From positions 1-37,366 of the forward strand of contig QHYN01000230.1 of NCBI GenBank assembly GCA_003224145.1: a stretch of DNA of 37,366 nt, in the 5' to 3' direction. The translations under genes and the position numbers were made by a program. Within the stretch, counting starts at the first letter, position 1. Every line of letters begins with the position of its first letter. The notes beneath the pieces are model-generated. The model was not told where the DNA came from, did no database searches, and saw only the letters and a program-made list of their open reading frames with translations. This stretch comes from Acidobacteriota bacterium (GTDB lineage: Bacteria; Acidobacteriota; Terriglobia; Acidiferrales; UBA7541). Positions 1 to 7,459 of the stretch are shown in pieces.

Positions 1-1088
1 AGCACATAGTAGCCTTTGAAAAAGTCGATGTCGTCAAGCATGACATCCGCGCGCTGCGGAATGACTTCCTGCCAGTTCTTTTTTCCGGGATCGGAGATAG
101 GTGCTTTCACAAGGCGAAAATTGCGGCCTGTGTCGTTTACGCGGATGTAGATGAAATCGCCGCTGTGATCGGGATAGTATTCGACGTCTTGTTTGCGCGG
201 TTCGAGGACTTTCCATTCGGCCAGTGGTTGGTCCGCGGGAATGTAACGGACTTCCGTGGTGGTATGGCTGGCGCTGAAAAGGTAGACGTACGCCTTGCTG
301 CGTGTTTTGCCCGCAAAGACGTCAAAGCGCTCGTCTTTCTCTTCATAGACGAGAGGGTCGTTTCCTGACGTGCCTACCGTGCGTCGATACAGGCGGTATT
401 GCCGCTTTGTTGTTTCATCTTCGATGGTATAGAAGATGGTCTTGTTGTCGTTGGCCCAAGCGACAGAGCCGACTCTCTCCGCATGGTCGGGTAGGACTTT
501 TCCTGTACGCAAATCCTTCACGGCCAGCGTGAATTGGCGGAATCCTGTGTTGTCCGTGGTGTAAGCCAGCAGATTCCCGTCGTCGCTCACGCTGAAGGCC
601 CCTAGGGACATGAAGGCCTGGCCTTTGGCGAGTTCGTTCACGTCCAGAACCACTTCTTCCGGGGCGTCCATGCTGCCCTTTTTGCGGCAGCGAATCGGGT
701 ACTGCTTGCCGGCCTCCGTGCGCACGTAATAGAAATAGCCCCCTTCCTTGTACGGAACTTCCACGTCCGTTTCCTTGATGCGGCTCAGCATTTCGTCATA
801 AAGCTTTTTCTGCAAGGGCTCGGTGGGTTTCATGACCGCGTCGGTGTAGGTGTTCTCGGCCTCCAGATACGCTTTCACTTCCGGATTCTTTTTGTCTCGC
901 AGCCAGAAATAGTTATCGACCATCTTTTGGCCATTGATTTCCGTGACTTTCGGCGCCTTCTTGGCCACCGGGGGTGCGGGCAGGGGAGAAGAATCATCCG
1001 TGGCTGGCAGCCGCAGGACCGAAGCGAGCAGCAGTGAAGCAAGAGCCAGCAACGCAACACAAACGAACCGCAAGAAGTGTTTATTCAT
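1..1088 (-). CDS. Oligopeptidase B-like S9 serine peptidase, N-terminal part (runs off the window)
   Basis: About 362 codons are visible from the ATG at 1088 down to the window edge. The N-terminus has a basic start and a hydrophobic stretch (residues about 5-25), so the protein is probably exported or membrane-tethered. Next comes the segment typical of the S9A prolyl oligopeptidase/oligopeptidase B family (DNYFWLRDKKNPEVKAYLEA, about residues 58-77), followed by beta-propeller-like repeats such as LGAFSVSDDGNLLAYTTD and VGSVAWANDNKTIFY. In this family the propeller gates a C-terminal alpha/beta-hydrolase domain carrying the Ser-Asp-His triad and cleaves short peptides after basic residues. 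That catalytic domain lies outside the window, so activity cannot be judged. A purine-rich GAGGGA lies upstream of the start. The family call is firm; oligopeptidase B rather than prolyl oligopeptidase is an inference. Confidence 0.88.
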   Translation of the reverse strand, partial: MNKHFLRFVCVALLALASLLLASVLRLPATDDSSPLPAPPVAKKAPKVTEINGQKMVDNYFWLRDKKNPEVKAYLEAENTYTDAVMKPTEPLQKKLYDEMLSRIKETDVEVPYKEGGYFYYVRTEAGKQYPIRCRKKGSMDAPEEVVLDVNELAKGQAFMSLGAFSVSDDGNLLAYTTDNTGFRQFTLAVKDLRTGKVLPDHAERVGSVAWANDNKTIFYTIEDETTKRQYRLYRRTVGTSGNDPLVYEEKDERFDVFAGKTRSKAYVYLFSASHTTTEVRYIPADQPLAEWKVLEPRKQDVEYYPDHSGDFIYIRVNDTGRNFRLVKAPISDPGKKNWQEVIPQRADVMLDDIDFFKGYYV

Positions 1089-1173
1089 CGGAGTTCCCTC
1101 TAGAAGTTGGAAGCCACGCTAGATTCTATACCAGGTTAGTGGATGAAACAGCGCCGAAAGCCAGACGAACCCA

Positions 1174-1593
1174 TCACCCGCGCTTCGAGTTTCTCCCCCT
1201 CTCGAACAACGGGCTATCTAGGGAAAGCGTCCCTGCGCCAATCGTCGCCAAAGCAAAGCAGGCCATCGCCAGCGTCAGCGGAAATTCATATTCATGCACG
1301 GCCAGATATCCTTTGGCGCTGTGCACCTTCCAGATGGCCACGCCCATTTCAATCGCCAGTAGCAGCGCGGCGGGCCGCGTAAATAACCCCAGCACCAGCA
1401 GCAAGCTGCCAAAAACTTCCAGAACGCCGGAGATATAGACGAAGTATCCCGGGAGGCCGTGTTGCACGAAAAAGCCCTGCATTCCGCTTCCCAGGTGGGC
1501 CAGCTTGGGATATCCGTGAGCGAAAAAAATGATGCCGAGAACCACGCGGAGCGCCAGCAACCCCACTGGCTGAAGACGATTGAGTGACTTCAT
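1174..1593 (-). CDS. DoxX-family integral membrane protein
   Basis: This is a 139-residue protein with about four hydrophobic segments. It shows the DoxX hallmarks: an N-terminal LALRVVLGIIFFAHGYPKL segment, a G-rich second helix (GVLEVFGSLLLVLGLFTR) and a charged, conserved loop before the last helix. DoxX proteins are small inner-membrane proteins linked to thiol or oxidative stress and quinone-related redox functions; the substrate here is unknown. I chose the ATG at 1593 because a GGGAG stretch sits about 7 bases upstream. An ATG at 1620 would add nine residues (MKWFCGSLL) with no comparable ribosome site. It is transcribed divergently from the PFK remnant and SH3 genes. A second DoxX-like gene lies at 10865. 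Confidence 0.85.
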   Translation of the reverse strand: MKSLNRLQPVGLLALRVVLGIIFFAHGYPKLAHLGSGMQGFFVQHGLPGYFVYISGVLEVFGSLLLVLGLFTRPAALLLAIEMGVAIWKVHSAKGYLAVHEYEFPLTLAMACFALATIGAGTLSLDSPLFERGRNSKRG

Positions 1594-1746
1594 CAAGAGG
1601 CTCCCGCAAAACCATTTCACGCCACTTCTTCGAAAGCTGCGGCATTTTAGCAGAAAAGCATGGCGTTCACCGACGGCTGCGGTGCCAGCGCTCTTTCAGG
1701 TACAATCTTTGACGAAGAATCAAACTGGCGTGAAATTGTGAGCAAG

Positions 1747-1899
1747 ATGAAGACCATCGGTGTGGCCAATGGTGGTGGCGATGCGCCGGGATTAAACGCG
1801 GTGATTCGTGGCGTCGTGCGCTCCGCAATTCATGCGCATGGCATGCGCGTCGTGCAGGCGGCGCGGGCCATCGGCACAACGTTCGGGGACAGCGCATGA
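1747..1899 (+). pseudogene. N-terminal remnant of 6-phosphofructokinase, now a 50-codon ORF coupled to the next gene
   Basis: Residues 1-36 (MKTIGVANGGGDAPGLNAVI, then RGVVRSAIHAHGMRVV) match the N-terminal ATP/PPi-binding strand-loop-helix of ATP- or PPi-dependent 6-phosphofructokinase, including the GGDAPG motif. After that the similarity stops abruptly. The next 14 residues (QAARAIGTTFGDSA) do not look like PFK, and the ORF ends at 1899. Intact family members are about 320-450 residues, so about 90 percent of the enzyme is missing, including the sugar-phosphate site and catalytic aspartates; it cannot be a kinase. The stop overlaps the start of the SH3-domain gene (ATGA at 1896-1899), so the fragment may survive as a translated leader that couples initiation of the next gene. 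A deletion or recombination joined the two (inference). Confidence 0.72.
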
Positions 1900-2960
1900 A
1901 GAGGAAGCTTCTTATCGCGGTTCCGCTGCTTTGTCTGGTAACGCTCGCGGCCTGGATGGTGCGCCCGAGGCGCGAATCGCAAGGCGAAGCCTTCGTTAGC
2001 GAAAAAGTAGCCCCCATCCTGAGCAGCATCGCGCAAGTGCGCCAGCAGATCGGCATGCTGCATTACGGGGAGCGCGTCGAAGTCATCAGCAAACGCAATG
2101 AGTATGTCAAGGTCCGAACCAATGGTGGAGCGGTTGGCTGGGTGGAAAGCCACCAACTGATGGACCCGGAGTTATGGCAACGCAGCTTGAAGCTGCTCCA
2201 GTTAGTGCGGAACATGCCCGTGCAGGCGCGAGGGCGCACCAAAGCGTCCACGAATTTGCACGTCGAGCCGGGGCGAGCCGAGCCTCGCCTCTACCAATTT
2301 GGGCGAAATGTTCCATTGGAAATTGTCGGACGCGCGACTGCCGATTGGGTGCAGGTGACGGATGAAAAGGATTCCGGGAATGAGCCGCAGGAAACCAAGA
2401 AAGAAGATTGGTTTCTGGTTCGCGGTGTCGCCACGCGGCCTCCGGGAGAAAGCTCCTCGCGCGGCGCGGACACCACCACCACAACACAGCCCGGCGATCA
2501 AACCGTGCCGATCGCGGGTTGGGTGGTCGCGCGCTTTGTGGAACTCGATTTGCCCGATGCCATACGCGAAGGCACCGCTTCCGCAAATATACGCCCGCTG
2601 GCCTGGTTCGAACTGAATCATGTTCCGGATCCTTCCGGCGAAAAGCCGCAATTCCTCGTCGCGGCCGCCCGCGGACCAGAAGGCCAGGCGTGCGACTTCA
2701 CGGCCCTGCGCGTTTACACCTGGTATGTGAAGAAGAGCCGATACGAAACCGCGTTTATCGAAAATAATCTCTGCGGACAACTGCCCATTCGCATCGCGAA
2801 AGGGCCAAAAGGCGAGCCGGAATTCCGTTTTCGAGTCATGGATGGAAACAAGGAAGAGCGTGTGTACCGACTGATTCAGACCGTGGTGCGCCGGGTTCGC
2901 GAACCTGGTGACGTCTCGAACAAAAGGGTTGCCGTGAAAGCCGCCAAACCGGCAGCTTAA
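1896..2960 (+). CDS. Membrane-anchored protein with two SH3-like domains
   Basis: This is a 354-residue protein. Residues about 4-21 form one hydrophobic segment after MKRK, an uncleaved anchor or signal peptide, which places the rest outside the cytoplasm. Residues about 38-95 look like a bacterial SH3 domain (HYGERVEVISKRNEYVKVRT, then a GGAVGWVESHQL end). A second SH3-like unit follows at about 110-215 (RTKASTNLHVEPG up to IAGWVVARFVEL), interrupted by a Ser/Thr/Gly-rich linker with a run of five threonines. The C-terminal third (about 220-340) is a beta-rich region I do not recognise. SH3b domains usually bind peptidoglycan or peptides. The start overlaps the stop of the PFK remnant by ATGA. 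The molecular role is unknown. Confidence 0.8.
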   Translation: MKRKLLIAVPLLCLVTLAAWMVRPRRESQGEAFVSEKVAPILSSIAQVRQQIGMLHYGERVEVISKRNEYVKVRTNGGAVGWVESHQLMDPELWQRSLKLLQLVRNMPVQARGRTKASTNLHVEPGRAEPRLYQFGRNVPLEIVGRATADWVQVTDEKDSGNEPQETKKEDWFLVRGVATRPPGESSSRGADTTTTTQPGDQTVPIAGWVVARFVELDLPDAIREGTASANIRPLAWFELNHVPDPSGEKPQFLVAAARGPEGQACDFTALRVYTWYVKKSRYETAFIENNLCGQLPIRIAKGPKGEPEFRFRVMDGNKEERVYRLIQTVVRRVREPGDVSNKRVAVKAAKPAA

Positions 2961-3026
2961 TAGCTTATTTTGCAGCAACTCCCGCGTCTTCTTGCGGGGC
3001 AGCGGAATTGCTGCGGAGAAAATCGG

Positions 3027-4004
3027 ATGACCTTGCATATCAACGAAGCGGAAGTGCGCGAAGTTCTGGACATGCCGCAGGCCCTGAAGGCCGTCGAAGA
3101 GATTTCCCGCAAGCAAGCCACGGGAGAAGTGGTCGTCCATCCGCGCAGACGGTTTGAATTGCCCGGCGGCGGTTTCTTTCATTACATGGCTGCGGCGGAT
3201 TATTCCGCCGGGTTCGTGGCCATGAAGCAGTACACCTTTGCCCGCGGGAAAGTGCGGTTTCTTGTTCCGCTCTACGAAATGGCCACGGGTGATTTGCTGG
3301 CGGTGATCGAAGCGGATTATATGGGCCAGTTGCGCACCGGCGCGGCTTCGGGAGTGGCAACAAAATACCTTGCCCGCGAGGATTCGCGCGTTGCCGCCAT
3401 CATCGGAACCGGGGGCCAGGCCAAGACGCAGCTCGAAGCGGTTGCCGCCGTTCGAAAGCTCGAATCCGTCCGTGCCTACGGCCGCAATGCCTCCAAGCTC
3501 GAGAAATTTTGTAGTGAAATGTCCGGCCGTTTGGGGTTGCCGGTGACTCCAAGCAGTTCCGCGGGAGAAGCGGTTCGCCGCGCGGACGTTGTTTGCACGG
3601 CCACAACTTCCTCGCAGCCCGTCGTAAGCGGCGCGGACCTCGCGCCGGGCGCCCATATCAATGCCATCGGCGCAAACCACGCGCACAAGCGGGAGCTGGA
3701 TGACGAAGCGATTGCCAGTGCGGACATTATCGTTGTGGATTCGGTGGAACAATCGCGCCAGGAAGCGGGTGATTTGATCATCGCGTTTCACGGCGATGAA
3801 ATCTGCTGGACGGGCGTCAAAAAGCTCTCGGACATTGTGGCAGGCAAGACCAGTGGGAGAACCAGCCCTTCGGAAGTCACCTTGTTCAAGTCGAATGGCA
3901 TCGCCTCCTGGGATCTGGCTGCGGCGATGAAGGTTTATGCGGCGGCGGTCGATAAAAAGTTGGGCAGGGAATTGCCCTTGTGGAAGGCCGCCGGCGAGGC
4001 TTAG
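3027..4004 (+). CDS. Ornithine cyclodeaminase/mu-crystallin family NAD(P)-dependent enzyme
   Basis: This is a 325-residue protein, the usual family length (about 310-350). It starts with MTLHINEAEVREVLDMPQAL. The substrate-side sequence RTGAASGVATKYLAREDS is followed by the Rossmann entry VAAIIGTGGQAKTQLEAV at about residue 132 and, further on, ADVVCTATTSSQPVV, APGAHINAIGANH and a DSVEQSRQEAGDL block. Members include ornithine cyclodeaminase, bacterial alanine dehydrogenase and pyrroline/piperideine-2-carboxylate reductases; sequence alone does not choose between them. I used the ATG at 3027 because GGAGAAA lies just upstream; an in-frame TTG-type start at 2970 adds a tail unlike the family. 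It is the first complete enzyme of the long plus-strand run. Its link to the crotonases downstream is only positional. Confidence 0.88.
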   Translation: MTLHINEAEVREVLDMPQALKAVEEISRKQATGEVVVHPRRRFELPGGGFFHYMAAADYSAGFVAMKQYTFARGKVRFLVPLYEMATGDLLAVIEADYMGQLRTGAASGVATKYLAREDSRVAAIIGTGGQAKTQLEAVAAVRKLESVRAYGRNASKLEKFCSEMSGRLGLPVTPSSSAGEAVRRADVVCTATTSSQPVVSGADLAPGAHINAIGANHAHKRELDDEAIASADIIVVDSVEQSRQEAGDLIIAFHGDEICWTGVKKLSDIVAGKTSGRTSPSEVTLFKSNGIASWDLAAAMKVYAAAVDKKLGRELPLWKAAGEA

Positions 4005-4066
4005 CAGATGGCTGCACTCGCGCGTTCGGGGTATTCTGAGAGCCGCACGAGAGGAGAAACGAAAGC

Positions 4067-4876
4067 ATGGCCACAACATCGGCAATTGGCGGAAAAGAAT
4101 TGGTGAAATACCGCGTGGGAGAGGGCATCGCGGTATTCGAATTGGACGATCCACCGGCAAATACCTACAGTTACGAGATGATGCAACAGCTCGACGCCGC
4201 CATTTTGAAAGCGCGCATGGACGAGAGCGTGCACGTGCTCCTGATTCGCGGTGCCGGAGAAAAATTCTTCTGCGCAGGCGCGAGCATCTCCATGCTCACC
4301 AAAGCCGATCCGGCTTATAAGTATTACTTCTGCCTGCAAGCCAATGAGACGCTTTGCCGGCTGGAGCAAACTCCCAAACTGGTCATTGCTGCCCTGAACG
4401 GTCATACCGTCGGCGGCGGATTGGAGGTTGCGCTGGCGTGCGACATTCGCATTGCCAAGAAAGGCGGCGGGAAAATCGGATTGCCGGAAGTCAATTTGGG
4501 TGTCTTACCGGGCACCGGCGGGACACAGCGTTTCGCCCGTGTCGTCGGCCGCGCGAAGGCCCTCGAGCTGATGGCGCGCGGACAGACCTTCAGCTTTGAA
4601 GAAGCGCTGGGGATGGGGCTGGTCCATCACCTCTACGACAGCGCGAATTTCTGGCGCGATGTCATGGCCTATGCGAAACAATTTTGCCCGCCCAATAAAG
4701 CGGCGGGCGCGGTGGGCCGCATCAAACGCGCAGTCGTAACCGGTTCCGAAATCCCCTTCAACGAAGCCCTTGGCCTTGAGCGCGAACTCCAGCAGTTGCT
4801 CTTCACCAGCGAGGACGCCAAAGAGGGGCTGGCCGCCTATGTAGAGAAGCGAGACCCCAAGTTCAAGGGCAGGTAA
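4067..4876 (+). CDS. Enoyl-CoA hydratase (crotonase superfamily), both catalytic Glu present
   Basis: This 269-residue protein is a standard crotonase. The oxyanion-hole segments are FFCAGASISML (about residues 68-78) and NGHTVGGGLEVALACDIRIA (111-130). Both general acid/base glutamates of true hydratases align: Glu120 in GGGLE and Glu141 in GLPEVNLGVLPGTGGTQR. It should add water to trans-2-enoyl-CoA, as in fatty-acid or aromatic-acid beta-oxidation; chain-length preference is not readable. The N-terminal motif DDPPANTYSYEMMQQLD resembles a subgroup found in short-chain or aromatic catabolic clusters. It is the first of three non-identical crotonases here (others at 5450 and 6293). GAGGAGAAACGAAAGC precedes the start. 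A Mug glycosylase gene follows 31 bases after its stop. Confidence 0.9.
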   Translation: MATTSAIGGKELVKYRVGEGIAVFELDDPPANTYSYEMMQQLDAAILKARMDESVHVLLIRGAGEKFFCAGASISMLTKADPAYKYYFCLQANETLCRLEQTPKLVIAALNGHTVGGGLEVALACDIRIAKKGGGKIGLPEVNLGVLPGTGGTQRFARVVGRAKALELMARGQTFSFEEALGMGLVHHLYDSANFWRDVMAYAKQFCPPNKAAGAVGRIKRAVVTGSEIPFNEALGLERELQQLLFTSEDAKEGLAAYVEKRDPKFKGR

Positions 4877-4907
4877 AAAAAATCGAAAGGCATAGTAAGC
4901 TTGCACC

Positions 4908-5441
4908 ATGCGTACCCTCCCCGACCATCTCCGTAAAGGGATGAAGCTGGTGATCGTCGGTTGCAATCCGAGCGAGTCTTCCGTCCGCGTCGGCCATTAC
5001 TATGCCGGACGGGGAAATGAATTCTGGCCGGTGCTCTATGAGAGCGGGGTGGTGCCGGAGCCGTTTGATTACCATGATGATAAGCGCGTGATTGAATTTG
5101 GTGTCGGCCTTACGGATCTGGTGAAGCGCCCGACGAAAGGGAGCGAGGAACTGAAGCGCGAGGATTTTGCCGAGGGACGCATCGTGCTTTCGCAAAAGCT
5201 GGAGGAATATGGCCCGCGCGTCGTGGCTTTCAATGGCAAGCTTACCTATGAACAGTTTGCGCAGCGCAAGTGCAACTACGGCATGCAGAAAGAGCTGCTT
5301 TATGGCGCGCGCGTTTACGTCCTGCCTTCCACGAGCGGGGCAAATAACAAAAACAAGAGCGAAAAGCTGCGCCATTTTCGAAAGCTTGCGCAACTCGTGG
5401 TGCGCATCGAAAAAGAGCGGGAATCCCGGGGATACCTCTAG
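4908..5441 (+). CDS. mug: Mug/TDG-type mismatch-specific uracil/thymine DNA glycosylase
   Basis: This is a 177-residue protein of uracil-DNA glycosylase family 2. Motif A is VGCNPSESSVRVGHYYAGRG followed by NEFW (residues 17-40), corresponding to the GINPGxxS motif of E. coli Mug with Asn20 at the water-activating position. GVGLTDLVKRPT follows at about 65-76. Motif B is LPSTSGANN (139-147), where Mug has NPSGLS; the SGAN form occurs in many non-enteric members. The enzyme removes U or T from G:U and G:T mismatches and some alkylated bases. It sits between two crotonase genes, 31 bases after one and 8 bases before the next, so it is probably cotranscribed with lipid or aromatic catabolism genes, an odd partner for a repair enzyme. 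Confidence 0.88.
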   Translation: MRTLPDHLRKGMKLVIVGCNPSESSVRVGHYYAGRGNEFWPVLYESGVVPEPFDYHDDKRVIEFGVGLTDLVKRPTKGSEELKREDFAEGRIVLSQKLEEYGPRVVAFNGKLTYEQFAQRKCNYGMQKELLYGARVYVLPSTSGANNKNKSEKLRHFRKLAQLVVRIEKERESRGYL

Positions 5442-5449
5442 AGATCTTT

Positions 5450-6265
5450 ATGAGTCATTCTCCACAGACTGTGCAACCAGGGCCGGTCCTTCTGGAAGGA
5501 AAACACGAGGGCATCGCCACGCTGGTGATGAATCGCCCCGACCGAATGAATGCGTTGAACAACGAGCTCGCGTTGGCGTTGAACGATGCCCTGGGCCATA
5601 TCGCCGAGGATGACACCGTCCGCGTTGTGGTTCTCACCGGTGCGGGGCGTGCTTTCTGTGCCGGCGGTGACCTCGGATTGATCGGCAAAGGCCGCGCGAG
5701 CAGGGCGACAAATGAATTAGATCCGCTACTCCGCGCCGGCATGCAAGCCGTGCTCAAGATGCGCGTAATGCCGCAGCCGGTGATTGCGGCGGTAAACGGG
5801 GCCGCAGCGGGCGCAGGAATGAACATTGCCCTGGCCGCTGATATCCGCATTGCCGCGGAAGAAGCGAGCTTCGGCCAGAACTTTGCCAAGGTTGGACTAT
5901 TCCCCGATTTCGGCGGAACCTACTTTTTGCCGCAACTCGTTGGCCCCGCAAAAGCAGCCGAGCTTTTCTATACCGGAGATATGATCGACGCGAAAACCGC
6001 GCTGCGTCTCGGAATCGTGAATCACGTGGTGCCCGCCGCGCAGCTCGAAACGGAGGTGAAAAATCTCGCTCAAAAAATTGCGCAGGGACCATCCTTGGCG
6101 ATCCGCGCCGTCAAGAGAACTTTGTTTGCCAGCGAGAAGGAAGCATTGATGGCGGCTTTGGAGCACGAAGTCCAGGAACAAATCCGCTGTTATCTCTCGG
6201 AAGATTGCAACGAGGGAATTCGAGCTTTCTTCGAAAAACGGCAGCCCCAATTCAGGGGCAAATAG
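5450..6265 (+). CDS. Crotonase-superfamily isomerase, PaaG-like
   Basis: This 271-residue crotonase has the oxyanion-hole segments AFCAGGDLGLI (about 68-78) and GAAAGAGMNIALAADIRIAA (117-136). The two hydratase glutamates are absent: position 125 is Asn (GAGMNIAL) and the second is replaced in FGQNFAKVGLFPDFGGTYFL. The Asp153 in FPDFGG followed by TYFLPQLVG matches the single catalytic Asp of the PaaG/enoyl-CoA isomerase branch (PaaG is the ring-1,2-epoxyphenylacetyl-CoA isomerase of phenylacetate degradation). A double-bond or epoxide isomerase is therefore more likely than a hydratase. The rest of the paa ring-epoxidation genes (paaABCDE) are not in the window, so phenylacetate as substrate is not established. 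The start at 5450 lies 8 bases after the mug stop. Confidence 0.87.
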   Translation: MSHSPQTVQPGPVLLEGKHEGIATLVMNRPDRMNALNNELALALNDALGHIAEDDTVRVVVLTGAGRAFCAGGDLGLIGKGRASRATNELDPLLRAGMQAVLKMRVMPQPVIAAVNGAAAGAGMNIALAADIRIAAEEASFGQNFAKVGLFPDFGGTYFLPQLVGPAKAAELFYTGDMIDAKTALRLGIVNHVVPAAQLETEVKNLAQKIAQGPSLAIRAVKRTLFASEKEALMAALEHEVQEQIRCYLSEDCNEGIRAFFEKRQPQFRGK

Positions 6266-6292
6266 TTTTCCGGTTTCGAGCGCTCTGCCAAC

Positions 6293-7063
6293 ATGACCAC
6301 TCGCCAAGAAACCATTCAGCTCCGTCTCGAACATCGCACGGCTTGGGTCACGCTCGATCGCCCGCCTCTGAATATTCTTGACATCGCCATGATGGAATCA
6401 CTCGATGCTGCCCTCGAGGGCGCTCTGCCCAAATCGGATTTCGTGATTTTTCAGGGCGCGGGCGTGAAAGCGTTCTGCGCGGGAGCCGACGTCGCCGATC
6501 ACACTCCGAAGCGCGTCGAAAAAATGCTCTCCGCATTTCACGGAGTTTTCCGTCGTTTGGCCGTCGCCGACTGCCTGAAAATTGCCGCTGTCCACGGCTA
6601 TTGCCTCGGCGGCGGCATGGAGCTGGCTGCTTTTTGCGATTTTGTGCTCGCCACGGAATCCGCGCAGTTCGGCCAGCCGGAGATCAAGCTGGGTTGCTTC
6701 CCGCCGGTTGCCCTGGTGACGTTGCCGCAACGGATTGGAATGCAAGCGGCGGGGCATCTGATTCTTACCGGGCGCCAAATCAGCGCGACGGAGGCGCACC
6801 GCCTCGGGTTTGTCACGCGTGTGGTTCCCGACCACGAGCTTGCCGCGGCGGTGGACGCGCTGCTCGAAGAACTGCGGGCGCTGAGCCCGAGCGTACTCCA
6901 TCTGACGCGCAAAACTTTGGCGCAGCTTCATTCTGCCGATTTCTTGCAGCAGCTTGAGGAAGCCGAACGCGTATACTTGTCGGAACTTATGCATACGCAC
7001 GACGCGCAGGAAGGCATTCGCGCTTTTCTCGAAAAACGCCAGCCGGTATGGAAGGCAAAATAA
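6293..7063 (+). CDS. Enoyl-CoA hydratase family protein, cyclohexa-1,5-dienecarbonyl-CoA hydratase-like
   Basis: This 256-residue crotonase has both hydratase glutamates: Glu110 in CLGGGMELAAFCD and Glu130 in FGQPEIKLGCFPP. The early segments RPPLNILDIAMM and FCAGADVADHTPKRVEKML, and the phrase KLGCFPPVALVTLPQRIG in place of the usual PGAGGTQRL, are what I associate with the dienoyl-CoA hydratase (Dch/BadK-like) branch of reductive benzoyl-CoA degradation and its unassigned relatives. No benzoyl-CoA reductase is in the window, so the substrate remains open. The gene follows the PaaG-like gene by 27 bases and is followed by the rhodanese gene after 5 bases. The C-terminal FLEKRQPVWKAK tail is shared in style with the other two crotonases (FFEKRQPQFRGK, YVEKRDPKFKGR), which suits hydratase-fold family members. 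Confidence 0.87.
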   Translation: MTTRQETIQLRLEHRTAWVTLDRPPLNILDIAMMESLDAALEGALPKSDFVIFQGAGVKAFCAGADVADHTPKRVEKMLSAFHGVFRRLAVADCLKIAAVHGYCLGGGMELAAFCDFVLATESAQFGQPEIKLGCFPPVALVTLPQRIGMQAAGHLILTGRQISATEAHRLGFVTRVVPDHELAAAVDALLEELRALSPSVLHLTRKTLAQLHSADFLQQLEEAERVYLSELMHTHDAQEGIRAFLEKRQPVWKAK

Positions 7064-7068
7064 AATAA

Positions 7069-7392
7069 ATGGATGAATTGGAGATCACGCCTGCGGAGCT
7101 GAAGGGGCGGCTCAACAGCGGAGAGAAGCTGGTGCTCGTGGATGTGCGCGAGCCCTGGGAGCAGGAAATCTGCCGGATCGAGGGCGCAAGGCTCGTGCCG
7201 CTCGGCGCTCTGGCGGCAAGTGTGAATACTTTGCCGGATGTGGATGAGGTGATTTGTTATTGCCACCACGGGATGCGCAGCCTGGACGCGGCGGCATGGC
7301 TGCGATTCCAGGGTTTCGAGAAAGCAAAGTCTCTGGCGGGCGGAATCGAGCGCTGGTCGCTCGAGGTGGATCCGAACGTTCCGAGGTATTAA
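7069..7392 (+). CDS. Single-domain rhodanese-like sulfurtransferase
   Basis: This 107-residue protein is a whole rhodanese domain: ITPAELKGRL, LVLVDVREPWEQEICRIEGA (residues 21-40), then the active loop CHHGMRS with the persulfide-carrying Cys65 and loop Arg70, and the closing GFEKAKSLAGGIERWS. The CxxxxR loop length fits sulfur transfer (GlpE/PspE class) rather than Cdc25-type phosphatase, which has a longer loop. The physiological sulfur donor and acceptor are not known. It starts 5 bases after the preceding crotonase stop; the spacer taaaataaatgg is AT-rich and lacks a clear Shine-Dalgarno, so translation may depend on the upstream gene. It lies between the third crotonase and the hydroxyacyl-CoA dehydrogenase. 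Confidence 0.9.
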   Translation: MDELEITPAELKGRLNSGEKLVLVDVREPWEQEICRIEGARLVPLGALAASVNTLPDVDEVICYCHHGMRSLDAAAWLRFQGFEKAKSLAGGIERWSLEVDPNVPRY

Positions 7393-7459
7393 GTACGATG
7401 ATTCCTGGGGGAGCGTGGAAAGTTTTTGCAGGGACGCTGCTGCGCAGGGAGCGCGACGA

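Noticed and set aside
2202-4160. A 652-codon open frame on the minus strand
   Set aside because: It lies wholly opposite the SH3 and cyclodeaminase genes, whose proteins show clear family motifs. Its own translation has no recognisable domain and low-complexity Arg/His/Gly content, as expected from the complement of GC-rich coding DNA.
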